A stretch of 64,000 nucleotides of DNA from Dioscorea cayenensis subsp. rotundata (taxonomy: Eukaryota; Streptophyta; Magnoliopsida; Dioscoreales; Dioscoreaceae). The translations under genes and the position numbers were made by a program. The notes beneath the pieces were generated by a model. It saw only the letters and a list, made by a program, of their open reading frames with translations, was not told the DNA's origin and did not search any database. The DNA lies in the NCBI RefSeq assembly GCF_009730915.1, contig NC_052479.1:1922001-1986000 (forward strand). The letters run 5' to 3'. Below, one piece after another: positions 1 to 12,131 of this stretch (within the stretch, counting starts at the first letter, position 1; every line of letters begins with the position of its first letter).

Positions 1-502
1 TTTTACGTTTAAGTCCTTATATTTTCTAATTTAAATTCTTTCTAAATATATCATTTTCAATAATAAAAAAAAACACATATCATATTCTAAATGAACGAAA
101 AAGATAACATATATTATAAAAATATTACGACAATTACATATTACGAACGACTACTTGGACGGTGCATTGGAACAATTCCGACATTTGATAAATCCCACTA
201 CGTTATAATCCCTAGAGAGGTGGATAATATAACTCTACCCAAAGTTACAACTCTTTAGGTATTAATAATCACCATATAAATAGATACAAACCACATTAGA
301 TATGAGAAAACACCTTAATGTGGATAAAAATCAAATCCATATCCAAATAAGAGAGTACACATCTCCATAATAACTAAGTTTATTAATCTAACCTCAAAGG
401 CTATAAAATTAAAGACTTGCATACATCATATATACACCAAGTTAAAAACAAAAATAAAACTAAAAATAAAATTAGAACTCTAATTTCATTTTATTCCGTA
501 AA

Positions 503-610
503 ATTATTTAGTTCTTAAAATCAGAATAGATTTGACTAATGAAATTTATAAATCTGAAAGATTTATAAATTTCATTAGTCAAATCTATTATGATTTTAAG
601 AACTAATAAT
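503..610. repeat. Near-perfect long hairpin (about 52-bp arms)
   Basis: The sequence from 503 to about 555 is followed, after a loop of about 4-5 bases, by its reverse complement ending at 610. The arms differ by one substitution and one inserted base. This is a small foldback element or MITE remnant, or less likely a small-RNA precursor. The related repeat copy at 21.4-21.6 kb shares the sequence just upstream but not the foldback. Confidence 0.75.
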
Positions 611-699
611 TTTTTTTAATAATATATTATAAATATATTTAAGAATAATAGAAATATTTTGACTCCAAAATAATAAATTATATATTTAAAATTCAAATA

Positions 700-942
700 A
701 TTTATCCTAGGAAGGACTAATCATTGTAAAACCAACACGAAGCTATTAAACTCTTTTTAAGGAAATATGTGACCAACCCATGCTTTCTCAGCTTAAGGTT
801 TTCTTGGGCATATTTGGAAAATGGGGGTATTTGTGATTGAAGAAAATATAAAGGAATAATTTCTCACCTACCCCATCAGGGGGGGGCATTAATGGGATGC
901 TACTATTTCAAAATAATTTTTATCAAAGCTTTTATCTATAGA

Positions 943-979
<37 letters not shown>

Positions 980-2399
980 AGGAACAATATCAGAGAAAAT
1001 TATAATTGATGAAATGCTATGTATTTGGTCCAACCGATGAATTATATATGATTTTATATTCATATGTATTTAATTTAAAGTAAAAAAAAAATCTTATCTT
1101 AATTATGTTTAATTCATGAACATGCACACACAATAACAGCACATAAATTGGATCATGATGATCAAATTCATAACATTAAAACTTAAATGTGTGTATGTAT
1201 ATTTATCTCTATATATAATAACAAACACTAAAAAAAACTTGATAACCAGACAAGTGTGAAAACTTTGAAACAAGAAAACATTGTCATGTGATCATAACCT
1301 TGGAAAACATTTTTCCCCTCGCTTTGTTTTTCAATGTCATGCATGTGTTGCTGAGTTGTGACATGGGCATCAATTAATAAAGTTTTATAATATTATTTTT
1401 AGTTCAAGTTTGTCAACTTTTTTTTTTTAATAAAAATAAAAAAATCATTAAAGCTTTTAAGAAAAACATAAAGTGATAACAGATAAGATACAAAGGATAG
1501 TGATAAGATACATAAAAAGATAAGGCTCAACTATAAATAGTAATTAGATGACTCTACATAAAACAGTCAAGAGATAAAAATAAAATAAAGTATTCCTAAG
1601 AGATAATAGTGAACAAGGTTGATATGTTTATGGTTACTCTAAACTTAATTAGAAAAATAATAAGATAGAAGATGATATATCACTATATATTGGTGCATCA
1701 AGTGGTGTATATCAAGAGTGATCAATGGTGGCAATATGGTAATGGTCCAACGTGGCATTGTGGTGTGGCAATAAAGACTTCTCTGTTTGTTTCCTATGTT
1801 AAAATCATAAAATTTGTTTTTTTTTTCCAACACCTAGCACAAGCCCACAGAGCCCCTTGAAACATGTTTTCTCTTTTATGGACAAGAAAAATAGCTTGTT
1901 TAGGTTGTTGTGAGGATGTTAAAATAATAATAATAATAAAATTATAAAAAAATCCAACAAAGTGGACCTCAAATTAAAGATATGTTAATCTCATTGGTTA
2001 GATCATCTGAAGAAAAGACAATTTTTTTAAAATTTATTATAAATGTTTTTATGAACAATAAAAATATTTTTTGACTTCAAAGTAATAACTTATATATTTA
2101 AAATTTAAATAATTTCTCTTACGGATGACTATTTATTGTAAAATCAAATAGATGGATGTTTATGAAAAGATTGACTTTTCCAAGGGGAAATAAATGACAG
2201 CCTGGTAAATATGAAAATATTTTAAAACGGGATTTGTAATTGAATAAAATATAAAGGAATTATCTGTAAAACACTTTATAAGTGCTTGTCATTCTCTTGA
2301 TATTAGTAACAACATACCATTCGTGACTGAATGATAAGGAAAATCAAGGTGGTATGAAAAATAAGTGAAAACGTTCATTAAATCCTTTTGATAGTTTTC

Positions 2400-2400
<1 letters not shown>
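700..2400. repeat. Dispersed intergenic repeat, copy 1
   Basis: The block around 988-1045 (containing ATCAGAGAAAATTATAATTG) and the block around 1337-1420 (containing CATGCATGTGTTGCTGAG) recur in the same order at 8739/9225 and 20047/20409. A further block at 697-860 recurs within this copy at about 2108-2262 and again at 21737-22120. Spacing differs between copies and identity is moderate, which points to an old repeat family. No terminal structure or coding capacity was identified. Confidence 0.6.
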
Positions 2401-2439
<39 letters not shown>

Positions 2440-2704
2440 ATATGGATTTTTTATTTTTTTAAATGTAAACAAGCCACGTGTTACTAACAGCATAAGTGAG
2501 AAGCTGAGCTCTTAATACTTGTGCAATCCACTTATATAAGCTGAAGTCTACTTTCTCAACAAGATAAACACTGTATGTTGGGATGCAACATCAATAGACC
2601 AAACCGTCAATGATAATATGGATTTGTCATTATTCCTGTTTTATAATTTTTTTAGTTATATTTTATAACAAAATAAAAATAAAAGATTTTTTTTATTGTG
2701 TCCT

Positions 2705-2880
2705 TCCATTTTTTTTTTAAAAAAAAATGGATAAACCACTGATTTATTGAATGGAAAGACAAAAGTACATAGAGTTAAATCCTCTCATCCAGAAGTGAGG
2801 GGACAAAGTGCAGTTAATAAAACAGAGAAGCAGAAAGTAGGTAAAAGTCTAAGCAGGCGGAAGACATCGTCTCAGACATA
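2705..2880 (-). mobile_element. LINE 3'-end remnant
   Basis: A T/A homopolymer tract is followed by TGGATAAACCAC and by sequence resembling the LINE 3' untranslated region at 63372-63740 in this window. The pattern fits a 5'-truncated non-LTR element lying on the minus strand. No coding sequence remains. The call rests on similarity between the copies and on the A-tail geometry. Confidence 0.45.
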
Positions 2881-4591
2881 TATAAGTAAATAAATAAAGA
2901 AAAATCATTGAATTAAAATTCTAATTAAATCATTTTATATTATTCGATTATCTTGAACTCTCAAACATATAAGATTGTAGAGCATTAACAAAATTATTAT
3001 TGATAAGCAAGTGATCTAGAGATGAGAATTTTAAAAACTATTACCAAGTTTTTATTTTTACAAAATATATGGTATTATCATGGTTATGTAGCAAGTTAGT
3101 CCATATAATATCCATTGCAATACAATTGAAATATATAACCTCGAAATATAAAACCTTTTAACAAAACAAATACATAAAAATCAAGAACTCAAAAATAAAA
3201 ATCTTAACAAAATAAATATATAAAATCTTAATATTCCAATGCCAAGTAAAATACACATGCTCAACATTAAATATATTTGTCACAATCATGGGTAAGTACA
3301 AGAGTATTTTAGAAGTTATTTGCACAATTTTAAAAATTATTTTGGATTTAAATAATTATTTATGTCAAATTATGTTTCAAATTATAACCAAAGCCAGTTA
3401 TAAAAATAAAATACAATAAAAAAAAATACGAAGATATATTCAATACAATGAAAACAAATATCTATATATGTATATATATATATATAACCTATAAAATGGA
3501 TAATTATCATCTCTAATAAAAACTATATTTACATATATTTCTAAAAAACCTTTTCAATTTACAAATTTTATACAAATATAATTAATTTAATTTTTTCTGT
3601 TTTCTAATTAAAATGAATGAAGAAGTGAGGGTGAATAAAAGTTTAGTTTTTTTATAACATTTTTATCCTCTCTTATTCTCAACATTCAAGTGTGTATAGA
3701 AGTAATTTTATTATAGTATTTTTTTTATATTTAATTCAGATTAAAACTCTCAAGAAGTATCTTTGCAAATATATGCTTGATTTTTGAAAAGATAAAAAAA
3801 ATATTCATCTTAAACAATAAATTTTGTAATTTTTTTACATTTTTCATTATTAAAAATTAAATTTTAAATACATGAATCATTAATATTAATTTGTACTCAG
3901 GAAAGATCATGTTAACTCAGAGCATACTTCTTGTTGTGCATTTTTAAATGTTACGTCCTCCGGAAGTTTGACAAGGATAAATTTTTTTTTTACATTCCTT
4001 TAATTAAATTGCACAAGTGAAGTTGTAATTTCAATAATATCATAAATTTTTCAAATTGGTTTTCAACAATATCATAATATTAGGTGATTCACTAACAAAC
4101 TTGGGTATGAGAATTAGCGAAACTCAGATTAATTTCATAAAAATAAAATAAAATCAAAATTTATTGTAAAGAAAGTAGGAAAAAGGGACATTATGTAAAA
4201 TTATAAAACAAAGTTTAGAGTTATCTTAATTGTTTTAAAAATAATTGAAGAAGTAGATTGAGTAAATAATTCTCTTTAAATGCACTTGAGAAATTGACAA
4301 AAAAAAATTGGAGTTATTACTTGCAAGTTTTAAATCTTGAATATGAAGAAGTTGAGAGTTGAAAGCTTGAATGCTTGAGAATTAGAGAAATATTATCTAG
4401 TTTGATATTACTAAAATAGTTAGGTTAACTTTATGGTCATTTTATAGTTTTTTCTTAAAATTTCATTCCCAAAAATATAATATTAACTTATTGTTTAAAT
4501 TTGTTGGGAAGAGTAAAAATATTATTTTATCCCTAAAAATACCCTGAAACTAATCGTCTTATACATGTTGGAAAGGTTGGAAAGTACCATT

Positions 4592-6494
4592 TTAACCATT
4601 TACATAAAAAAAATTACAAAAAAGCATGGCAAGCCATGCATGGCACAACTTGCAACAATTCCAAGCGTCCCATTGTATTGCCCTCGTTACATTGTCCGGA
4701 CACTTGTAGAGCTGAGATTTTACTAATTTTATACTTAGAAGATTTGCTTTCAGCCCCTCTACATGCAGAATATTTTTCAATTTTGGATACCCAGGAATCA
4801 TCAATATTCCTTTTCCAACTACTTGACTTTTCTGACCATCTCCAAAAGTCACATGCCCAGTTGGACATTCTTTGTAATTCATCAAAAAACCTTTGTTGCC
4901 TGTCATATGTCGTGAACAACCACTGTCAAAATACCAGTTGTCTTCCGAGGATCTTTTTGATGAAGAGTACCCCACTAAATCTCCTTTTCTGACCCATACA
5001 TTCTTGCTTTCTTTCTTCTTTTCTCTGGTATAGGGAGTTTGCCTCATATTTTTGTTTTCTTTTATGTCTTTCTTCATCTTCCAACATCTTGGACGGATGT
5101 GTCCTTTGACACCACAATAGTGACATATCGGAATCCACTTCTTTGCTTTTCCAAGTACTCTATGATTCCTCATATCTTCCTTCAGTTGATGACACTTTGG
5201 TCTTATATGCCCTCTTCTTCCACAATGAAAGCATGTAGGAACTTGTCTTCTATATTGTCTCTTCTCCATGTTATACTTCACTTGGTTGTATTCATGAGCA
5301 TTAGATAGAACACAATCAGCTTCAACTTTGCATATCTTGTCTCCTGATGTCTCTTCTATATGATGTTGTGTCATACTTGTTTGAAAAGGTAACTCATCAA
5401 TCTTGACCTTTCCTTTCTTCATATAGTTTATGGTCTTTTCAGAGATTGTTCAACTTTTTCTTGACATTCTTTTTAACTCTTTTTTTCAAGACTCTTGTTT
5501 TTGTATGAGCATCTTGTCAAGTTTTTTTCAGACTAAGTTGGTACCCATGAAGAAGATTGTTTTCGATCACTTCTTCATAAACGACTTTTTCGGTGTTGCA
5601 GACCGATGTTAGTAACAGGACTTGCAAAAGCACTGAAATTTCTGAAATCTCTGTCAGTTGGTAAAGAAGTGTGAGTATTGATCTGCATCTTCCGCTTTGT
5701 CTTCTTCCCGAATTTTTTTCTAAAATATCTCGCACAATTTCTTGGCCAAAAGGGCAATTTCTCCTTCTTCTTCTATGTCTTGATGCATTGCATCTCTTTT
5801 TGGGCTTGTTGCTTTTAATTTTTTTAGAGCTATATCTTCTTCTCTTCTACCCGGATTCGATTCATCTCATATGCTTGTAGAGATCCCATCAACTCATCAA
5901 GTCTCATAGTTGTGATATCTTTTTGCTTCTTCTATTGCGAGCAACTTTAGCATCAAATCTTCTTGGGAGAGATCTAAGTGTCTTCCGGACTAGCTTCTTA
6001 TCTGAATACTCCTTGCCGAGCTGGTAGGCCTGATTTGCTATGTCCATCAATTTTGCATTGAACATGACTATTGTCTCTTCTTCTCTCATCCTGAGATTCT
6101 CGAACATAGTTGTTAGCATTTGGAGTTTAGATTCTCTTACCAAGTTGGTCCCTTCATGAATGGTTTGAAGAATCTCCCAAGCTTTCTTGGCACTCTCGCA
6201 TGTTGCAATATACTTGAACTGGTTCTCATCAACACCTCCAAAAATTGCATTTAGAGCTTTTCCATTAGCATTAGCTTTGCGCATGTCTTCGACACTCCAA
6301 CAGCTTTTCTTCTTCATGATCACGTTGTCGTCTTCATCAACTAGAGTAGGAGGAGACCATCTTTCTTCTACAGAAATCCATGCACTCTCATCAATAGACT
6401 TGATAAACGCCTTCATGCGAGCCTTCTAATATGGATAGTTGGATCCATTAAGCAACGGTGGTCGTGTGACGGAAGCTCCTTCTTTTCCGGCCAT
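4592..6494 (-). pseudogene. Broken Copia gag-protease
   Basis: The start codon lies at 6494 (MAGKEGASV...). The conserved Asn-Tyr-Pro-Tyr-Trp-Lys-like motif of the gag N-terminus has a TAG in place of Trp, just before the open frame at 6416-5904. That frame carries the UBN2-type gag helices (AWEILQTIHEG, RSLPRRFDAKV). A frameshift follows at about 5904-5430. The frame 5422-4592 carries two CCHC zinc knuckles (CFHCGRRGHIRPKC and CHYCGVKGHIRPRC) and the aspartic-protease region (WYFDSGCSRHMTG, then NILHVEGLKANLLSI). The family role is to make the capsid, bind RNA and process the polyprotein. The multiple breaks mean no functional product. Confidence 0.85.
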
Positions 6495-6551
6495 CAATGG
6501 AACTTGTTAGGACATCGCCGACTTTGAAACCAAAGGAAAACGGCGACCAAG

Positions 6552-6563
6552 TCTCTGATACCA
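6552..6563 (-). other. Copia primer-binding site (initiator tRNA-Met)
   Basis: The minus strand reads TGGTATCAGAGA directly downstream of the LTR. This matches the usual plant Copia primer-binding site (TGGTATCAGAGC), complementary to the 3' end of initiator tRNA-Met. It fixes the element's orientation and its LTR boundary. Confidence 0.85.
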
Positions 6564-6565
6564 CT

Positions 6566-7691
6566 TGTTAGTTCCGGCGACGTGGTTTGTGGTTTAGTGA
6601 ACACTCACAACACTCAAAGAAAAACTCACACAAACCAAGCAAGAAGGAGACACAGAAGATTGGTAACCCAGTTCAGCGTCCTCTCGCCTACGTCTGGGGG
6701 GCCAAGCCCGGAGAAAAACAATCCACTAAAAGAGGTGAAAATACATGAGTACAAAACACTTGTCACTCACTCACTCAACAATAATGAACATTACCCTCTC
6801 TAGATTGTATGGTGCTCACACACTCTCCTCCAAGAGTTCCCCAAGAGTCACACCTACAATCTACGAGCAAGGTAGCTTATATAGACGCCTCAACGTCCCA
6901 AATATAGCACATACCTCTTTTAGAATCTTCTCGGCTACTAATTTAAAAAACCTGCCGAAATTAGCTGTTGCAACTCCTGTTGTAACATGAATTGCAACAT
7001 GGTCCCTGATCAGCGACTTGATCGAGTTACGGTTACGTTGCGGACGACCTCAAGACCCATCAACCTCCCGGTCATGCTTAGTCCGAGTCGATGCAGCCAA
7101 ATCTCCCGATCCCGACTGCCGGCAACTAGCCTACCTCCTCAGCTCCTCATCACGCAGTCCCCTCGCAAGGGGCGCACGTCCTTGTGCGTCTTCATGAAAC
7201 TTGCCAAACTTAGTCTTCAATTCACCTAAATTTGGTCTTCAAAGATTCTCCAAAGTTGATCTTCAATTCACCTAAGTTTGGTCCTCAAATCTTGCCTTCA
7301 ATAGACTTCAATCAATCTTCATCAAGGATGAAATCTTCAATTAATCATTCATACCATAAATAAATGTTTCTTTAATTAAGCTCCATCATATTTAGTCTTC
7401 AATCAAATCACCTAAGTATGGTCTTGATATGATCTTGTCTTCAAGTTGTAATGTCATTGCTAAAAAAATAACTCCACCAAGATCTTTTAAGATATTTTGG
7501 CTCTATGTTGTAGACATACTAAAAAAATAGCTCTACCAAGATCTTCGAGATGTTTGTCTTTGCGACTCCAAGTCTCCTCGCTATGTCACCACGTCATTTG
7601 CAGATCATCAATTATCTTTGTCACCTGGTTCTGCACGTCACTTAGTGCAGGTGTCCAAATCATCGCCGATAAATAGTGCGGTTGCACTAAC

Positions 7692-7692
<1 letters not shown>
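6566..7692 (-). repeat. Copia 5' LTR, 1127 bp
   Basis: On the plus strand the LTR begins TGTTAGTTCC and ends GCACTAACA. The termini are therefore the inverted TGTTAG...CTAACA typical of Copia LTRs. It abuts the primer-binding site with a two-base gap. It contains internal direct repeats built on TTCAATTCACCTAA and on a block with CTAAAAAAATA and CCAAGATCTT. No second LTR is in the window. An (AAT)n microsatellite starts immediately at its outer edge. Confidence 0.85.

Positions 7693-7726
<34 letters not shown>
7690..7726. repeat. (AAT)n microsatellite
   Basis: About eleven AAT units adjoin the outer end of the Copia LTR. The poly-Ile and poly-Leu frames across it are artefacts. Confidence 0.9.
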
Positions 7727-7729
<3 letters not shown>

Positions 7730-7730
<1 letters not shown>

Positions 7731-10700
7731 TCAAACCCGAATACCAGATGCGCTAAAAATTGAAAGACATATGGGGGTGTCAAAAAACCAAAGACACATT
7801 AGAGATGACGTAGACTTCTACAATGAAAGATTCTCTAAAAAGTTAAACACTAAAATATAGGAGTCGGTGGGTATTTTAATTATATTTTTTAAAAAGTTAT
7901 ATGTTGAAATCCTTTTCAAACTTTTAGCATTTGTTTAGAAAAAATTAAATGTGATTTTAACAATTTGAAAATATTAATTAAAAAACAATGCTGATGAATT
8001 ATAGTCACAGTTCAGGCACTATCACGATGAATTTAAACAGACAATTACGTTTTGTCAATGGGAATTAACTCAATTAAGTATGACAAATTTTTGTAAAAAA
8101 ATATAATAAATAATAAAAATAAAAATAACTCTTATAGGACTTGATCACGGTTTGGTTCAGTTCAGTTCCAATTCAATTTCAATTCCAATTTCCAACTCAT
8201 GTGAATTTTTAATGGGAGGTAGAGTTTTGGTTTAAGGTTTTTATTTGAAACTAGAATCATATTTTTTTTTTTCAATTTTAATAGTGCTGATTGTAGTTTA
8301 GATCGGCAATTCGAACCAAACTTAGGGTCTAGTCTAACTTTGACTGACTCATTAAAGTATGGTTGAATTTAGTGCGAGAGCCGAGGGAAACAATTATAAG
8401 TTAAAATTTATAATATAAAAACTTATATCTTTAAAAAAATATTTATAAAAATTGATTGTTTCGTCCTTTGTTTTTACAAATCAGTATATATAGTATATAA
8501 AAATATATATTGTTAAGAAAAAAATACTAAAAATCTACATTGTTTCACTTAAAGGTATATATTTTTTTAATTTAGTCTCTCTGAAATTTTTTTTGGATCT
8601 ATCATTGAAATCTATTTCAACTTGTGCCTGAATAAGTAAAATTAAGCGTTACATGAGCAACTAAATATATTAATATTTCAAAATAAATTTTATCAAAAAG
8701 TTTTATGTACATAATTAAAAAAATATATAAGTAAAAAATATCAGAGAAAATTATAATTGATGAAATGCTATGTATTTGGTTCAACCAATGCGATATAAAT
8801 GATTATTATATGTAATTATGTACTCAATTGAAAATTAAAAAAAAAATTAATCTTGCTAGATCCAAGGTCAATAATAGTAACTAAAAACTCATAATCTGAT
8901 AGTACTTAATTTTATTATGAAAAATAAAAGTGAGATAATTAAAAGATCTCGAATTTAAATTTGTTGGAAATAATGATAGTAACTGATTATAGGTGTGAGT
9001 TCACATATCAAATTTTTATAAATTAGATGATTAATTCTCAATTTGTGTCTACATCGTTGATATATATAATATTTATCAAACACTTGAGAACGAGACAAAG
9101 TTTGAAAGGAGAACGTGAAAGGGACCAATAAAAAGATACAAGACAAAAAACACTTACTATCATGTTCATATACTTCAAAAACATTTCTCTTTTTTTTAAA
9201 CATTTTTATTTTTGGTTTCAATATCATGCATGTGTTGCTGAGCTGTATGGCAGGACACCATTGACTAAAAGCTTTATAATATCATTTTTAGTTTGAAGTT
9301 GGAAACCAACTTTTATTATTATCATGTTTTTGAGAAAAATAGATAAGCTACCAAACTTTATTGACCTCTATCATAGTATCATGTCTTGATATTTAAAGGG
9401 GCCACACATCACTCATGAGTTTGATACTTTGACATGCCATCTACCTAAAGTGATTAGATTTAAAAGCAATGAAAATATTCAAATGTGTTATGAATATAAG
9501 TGCGAATGGATTATTTTTATGGAAACTGTACTTTTTAATATCATTACTTTTCTTGATATATATTTGTTTGTTATGTATTAATGGAAATTCAACTCCGAAT
9601 CCATCTTTTGTAAGTTTATAAATAAAATCATTATTTCAATAGAAAAAACACATTTAAAAAAAGAGAGAGGAGATTTTAGTATTTTTTTATCTTTTTATAA
9701 CTTTTTTTACAAAAGTGACAAGGGCCAACTCACAAAGGGTTATCAAAGGACTAACATGCGGTTTTTTTTATACAGTAGTATACTAGCTACGGTTGTTTAG
9801 TGATCATTTAGAGATTTATTATATGGAATAGACTAACATGCAGAATAATAGTAATTTTTTACGTGCATCTAAAATAATATATCAGAGGGCACAATTCCAC
9901 AATGGTAAATCTCTCTACTCTACAATCTTGGATGAGTGGAGAATATGATTTCTCCATAAATAACTCAATGAATAGTAAATGAACAATACTACTATAGTAT
10001 TTTATATAATATTTTTACAGTACTTGTATAATACTGTACAGTACCGTATATTTGAGGGATTTTTACCCCGCAACACTTACCCATAATTTGGATGACCACA
10101 ACATTTAATTTACACAATACTATATAATACAGTTGCACGAGGGATTTCCCCTGTTATAATTTTTATTGTAAGTTATAATTTATAACAAATAAAAATAAAA
10201 GAGAAGTTTTTATTGTGCCTTTCTTCTGTTTGCATTTAATAAATAAATGTGTAAAAATAAATAAAAATCATTGATCTAAAATTCTAATTTAATTATTTTT
10301 TTATCCAACTCTCAAACATATAAGATAGTAGAGCATAAACAAAATTAAGCATCTCTATCTTCATCTTTCAATGTAGCAATCCCATCGTTTTGCATCACTG
10401 GCTTTTGTTGAGTTTATATGCACAACATGAGATAACATAAACTTTACAAAAAAAAAAAATAATAATTAAACCTTTTCAACTGGTCATTTTCAATCACTTT
10501 TTTAAATTCATAAAAATCTAGAAATAATTTGAAACTATTCTTTGATTATATGATATTTTTTCATAAAATAGAGATACTTCATGTGTAAAAAACATAAACA
10601 TATGTGAAATTAATTTTTTAATATATCTGTATTATTATTCGGTTGGAGTTGAAGTTTAAATTAAATTTTTTAGTATGATATGGATATTCTATTTAAGCGA

Positions 10701-11930
10701 CCCTATATTAATGAAGTGGTTTGACAATGTCATAATATATATATATATATATATCTTTTGTATGAAGTTTTGAAATTTACACCTTCAAACAAGATTTTGA
10801 GTTTGTTACTTGACAAAACTGACAACCAAAATGTCTGAGTTTTGAGTAGGCCACAGAGGTCAAAAGCTGAATGCACCATTTTCACTAACTTATTTGAACC
10901 GCTCAGTGGGTGGATTTCCGTGCATGATCAGGTCACGTGACAGGCTATGATTATAGGTATGATGCATTGAGACTTCCAAGTCCTATTTATTCCTCCACTT
11001 CATTTATGTACATATATTTATATATGTATTACAATAAAATAAACCATTTATTAATATTTTAAGCACTAGTATTTGGACACAACAAAATGAAAATATTTAT
11101 AATAATTCATAGCTAACTCTTGGTTTATTGGAATCATGTTTTTTTTTTATAATAAAGTATTTGTATTCTAATGAAGAATCAGCTCACGTTGGGTGAGAGT
11201 ATATATATATTAAAATAGTAACTTTATATATATGCACACCCCTGATTTTTTTATTTAATAATAATAATAATAATAATAATATCTCAATTAGAAGCAATAC
11301 TAAGTCAAGAATGTTAAACATTACAAAATTTTATTTATTAATTAATGAGTAATAAAATAAAATATGGTCATTTTGCACCAATAATCAAGACACTTAAATT
11401 GACATCTTTGGAGGACAAAATGAAAAAAAAAGAAGAGAAAATTCTATATGAAAAATAAATATATTTTTAATTTAAAGACAAACTTAACAATTACTCATTT
11501 CAAGTCCATAGGACTTTCACAATTATTCTCTCAATCACGCCCAAATATTAGTTTCTAACTTTATGAAACAAATCAGTTGACCTCTACCATAGAATTATCA
11601 AAATTAAAAATATTTATACAATTTAAAAACTAAAATAAACATATTTATATAATTAAAAGAGTAAAGTAAATATATTACTCTAATTAAAAAAAATAAATAT
11701 ATATATATATATATATATATTGAGTTTAAGGGAAAAAAATAAATCAAATAAACACGTAATCTACAACAAGTTATGATTTCCAGGACTGAATGTGATTAAT
11801 AAACACATCAACAAGCATGGTCAAAGTGAAAACAACATCAAAGAACAAGTAATAACCACAACTTCATGGCATCCAAAATTAGAAAAACAAAGATATTAGA
11901 TCCATAAGAACAAGGAACAACAATGTAATA
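7730..11930. other. Intergenic region with repeat copy 2
   Basis: No gene is supported. The stretch contains a second copy of the dispersed repeat (about 8660-9490), (TA)n tracts near 10738 and 11697, (AAT)n near 11258, and a short decayed lectin-gene fragment near 10.85 kb. The rest is unremarkable AT-rich sequence. It precedes the 3' end of the aminotransferase gene. Confidence 0.65.
10835..10915 (+). pseudogene. Decayed fragment of a lectin/PAN-type gene
   Basis: Positions about 10853-10903 match the coding sequence at about 30786-30836 at roughly 75-80% identity. In frame it reads HRGQKLNAPFSLTYLNRS, against LRGQQLNAPFSLTSLNYS in the intact-looking gene. Just upstream, GAGTTTTGAGTAGGCCACAGA resembles the neighbouring codons (SFDYPTD) with a deletion and a stop. 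It is a short relic of a B-lectin-domain paralogue. No other exon of the family is visible nearby. Confidence 0.6.
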
Positions 11931-12131
11931 CATAATCAAACAGCAAAAAAGAAGGAACATTGTCTAGACAATGTAGATACAAGTTTGTAATTTATCACTA
12001 CCTTCGACATAGAGACAACGAGATGTTGTCGTATCATGCCTTCATCTTGTCGAATAACACGACACTTATTTTGGCAATTATTTAGCATATCGAGCGACGG
12101 ACATTCAGATAAACATGCAGAGAGACAGATT

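Larger units (their letters stand above)
1..4590. other. Gene-free AT-rich intergenic region
   Basis: No coding region with recognisable protein content is visible on either strand. The stretch is AT-rich with short (TA)n runs near 946-975 and 2403-2430. Blocks at about 260-420, 697-860, 905-1045, 1337-1420 and 2050-2395 recur, diverged, near 8.66-9.5 kb and 19.96-22.26 kb, so much of it is a dispersed repeat. It also holds a long hairpin (503-610) and a LINE 3' remnant (2705-2880). Short open frames near 1645-1860 have no family features. Confidence 0.7.
4592..7692 (-). mobile_element. Truncated Copia LTR retrotransposon
   Basis: On the minus strand the order is a 5' LTR (7692-6566), a primer-binding site (6563-6552), gag (from 6494) and a protease-like segment that fades out near 4592. 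No integrase, reverse transcriptase, RNase H or 3' LTR follows, so the element is truncated at its 3' side. The gag is disabled by a stop and frameshifts. It is a dead fragment of a Copia (Ty1/copia, Pseudoviridae-like) element. Confidence 0.85.
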
